From: Pseudoflavonifractor sp047637855
GTDB taxonomy: Bacteria; Bacillota; Clostridia; Oscillospirales; Oscillospiraceae
DNA: 6,048 nt
Direction of reading: 5' to 3'
Assembly: GCA_047637855.1 (NCBI GenBank)
Contig: JBLJBF010000006.1
Coordinates: forward strand, 1 to 6,048
The translations under genes were made by a program, and so were the position numbers. Of the stretch, positions 5,154 to 6,048 are shown in pieces (position 1 is the stretch's first letter; each line of letters begins with the position of its first letter). The notes under the pieces are model-generated. The model saw only the letters and a program-made list of their open reading frames with translations. It had not been told where the DNA came from and searched no databases.

Positions 5154-5182
5154 TTGCATCAAACGGCGGTATGGAGTACAAT
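5154..5182 (+). promoter_or_regulatory. Probable purA promoter
   Basis: TACAAT (5177-5182, five of six) with a weak -35 TTGCAT (5154-5159) and a 17-nt spacer. Transcription would start near 5189, giving a leader of about 49 nt. I see no purine-riboswitch aptamer and no PurR-box (CCGAAC) in 4960-5237. Confidence 0.5.
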
Positions 5183-5237
5183 AACTTGTCCGTGGGAAAA
5201 GGCCACTGTGCGAATCCCTGCGGAAGGAGGCATTCTT

Positions 5238-6048
5238 ATGGTAAAAGCGATCGTGGGAGCCAACTGGGGCGACGAGGGCAAGGGCAAGATCACCGACCTG
5301 CTGGCCGAGGATTCCGACGTTGTCATCCGCTTTCAGGGCGGGGCCAATGCGGGCCACACCATCATCTGCGACTACGGCAAGTTCGCCCTGCACCAGCTTC
5401 CCTCCGGGGTGTTTTACCCCCACACCACCAACATCATCGGCAACGGCGTGGCGCTGGACGTGCCCAAGTTCATCAAGGAGCTGCAGTCGCTGACCGATGG
5501 CGGCGTGCCCGCTCCCCGCATCCTGGTGGACCGGCGCACCCAGGTTCTCATGCCCTACCATATCCTTCAGGACACCTACGAGGAGGAGCGGCTGGCCGGG
5601 GCGGCCTACGGCTCTACCAAGTCCGGCATCGCCCCCTTCTACGCCGACAAGTACGCCAAAATCGGCATCCAGGTCTGTGAGCTCTTCGAGGAGGATCGGC
5701 TCCTGGCCCGGCTGGAGGCGGTCTGTAAAATCAAGAATGTGCTCTTTGAGCACCTCTACCATAAGCCCCTGCTGGATCCCCAGGCTCTCTTTGAGGAGCT
5801 GATGGGCTACCGGGAGGCCATCGCCCCCTACGTGGGGGATGCGGTGGGCTTTGTCCACCAAGCCGTCAAGTCGGGCAAGCATATCCTGCTGGAGGGCCAG
5901 CTGGGCTCTATGAAGGATCCCGACCTGGGCATCTACCCCTTCACCACCTCCTCCCATACCCTGGCCGGGTTCGGCACGGTTGGGGCGGGCGTCCCCCCCA
6001 CCGCCATCACCGACGTGGTCTGCGTCACCAAGGCCTACTCCTCCGCCG
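5238..6048 (+). CDS. purA: Adenylosuccinate synthetase, N-terminal 270 residues (cut by right edge)
   Basis: Joins IMP and aspartate using GTP to give adenylosuccinate, the first committed step from IMP to AMP, in the cytosol. The GTP loop and catalytic aspartate are in NWGDEGKGK (residues 9-17, D12); GGANAGHT (34-41) carries the catalytic histidine H40. GSTKSGIAPFYADKYAKIG (125-143) replaces the more usual GTTGRGIGPAY-type segment, and LEGQLGS (218-224) replaces the EGAQGT-type segment. YPFTTSSHTLAG (233-244) and KAYSS (265-269) are conserved. The family length is about 430 residues, so roughly 160 C-terminal residues lie outside the window. A perfect GGAAGGAGG stands seven nt before ATG 5238. 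It has its own promoter and is separated from the upstream gene by a terminator. The variant motifs look like a natural Clostridia subfamily, not decay. Confidence 0.97.
   Translation, partial: MVKAIVGANWGDEGKGKITDLLAEDSDVVIRFQGGANAGHTIICDYGKFALHQLPSGVFYPHTTNIIGNGVALDVPKFIKELQSLTDGGVPAPRILVDRRTQVLMPYHILQDTYEEERLAGAAYGSTKSGIAPFYADKYAKIGIQVCELFEEDRLLARLEAVCKIKNVLFEHLYHKPLLDPQALFEELMGYREAIAPYVGDAVGFVHQAVKSGKHILLEGQLGSMKDPDLGIYPFTTSSHTLAGFGTVGAGVPPTAITDVVCVTKAYSSA

Noticed and set aside
4960..5237. Purine riboswitch or PurR box upstream of purA
   Set aside because: No aptamer-like core and no CCGAAC motif found by eye.
4264..5957. Long minus-strand frames of 305 and 348 codons
   Set aside because: They are antisense to the DUF3298 gene and purA, pass through a terminator and have no recognisable domain.

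Overview
The window is a junction between a phage-derived element (about 1-2077) and ordinary chromosome (about 2078-6048) of a Gram-positive anaerobe, most likely an Oscillospirales-type Clostridium (Flavonifractor/Intestinimonas-like). This rests on the G+C-rich genes with strong AGGAGG-type ribosome sites, the YerC/YecD-type TrpR-like protein, the YqeM-like methyltransferase, the DUF3298 protein and a Clostridia-style variant of PurA. The genus is inference from protein character; no search was run.

Left part, read on the minus strand from about 1830 down to 1: a good sigma-70-type promoter (1803-1831), an AT-rich leader holding short iterated motifs and a GC-rich palindrome (candidate cos/pac, 1662-1739), a small terminase subunit (1204-1641), about 590 bp that separates the two terminase genes, and the N-terminal 204 residues of the large terminase subunit (614 to the left edge). 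The spacer between the terminase genes encodes a probable small Cys4 zinc-ribbon protein (674-847) and ends in a strong intrinsic terminator (633-674) just ahead of the large-subunit gene. The remaining 356 bp of the spacer is unexplained.

The right boundary of the element is marked by a 28-nt fragment matching the T-arm, acceptor strand and CCA end of a tRNA with discriminator U, most like tRNA-Cys (2050-2077), followed by the tRNA's presumed original terminator (2079-2113). No 5' part of a tRNA precedes it, so I read it as the displaced 3' end left by integration into a tRNA gene. The packaging genes lie only about 410 bp from this end and no integrase is visible. That fits a rearranged or remnant prophage, or a satellite-like island with its own packaging genes.

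Right part: a minus-strand three-gene operon (TrpR-like regulator, then SAM methyltransferase overlapping it by 14 nt, then Hsp33/hslO 6 nt further on) with its own promoter at 4103-4131. It ends at the bidirectional terminator beside the tRNA remnant. Divergent from it is a plus-strand DUF3298-family gene (4291-4959) with its own terminator, then a separate promoter and purA (adenylosuccinate synthetase), cut by the right edge after 270 codons.
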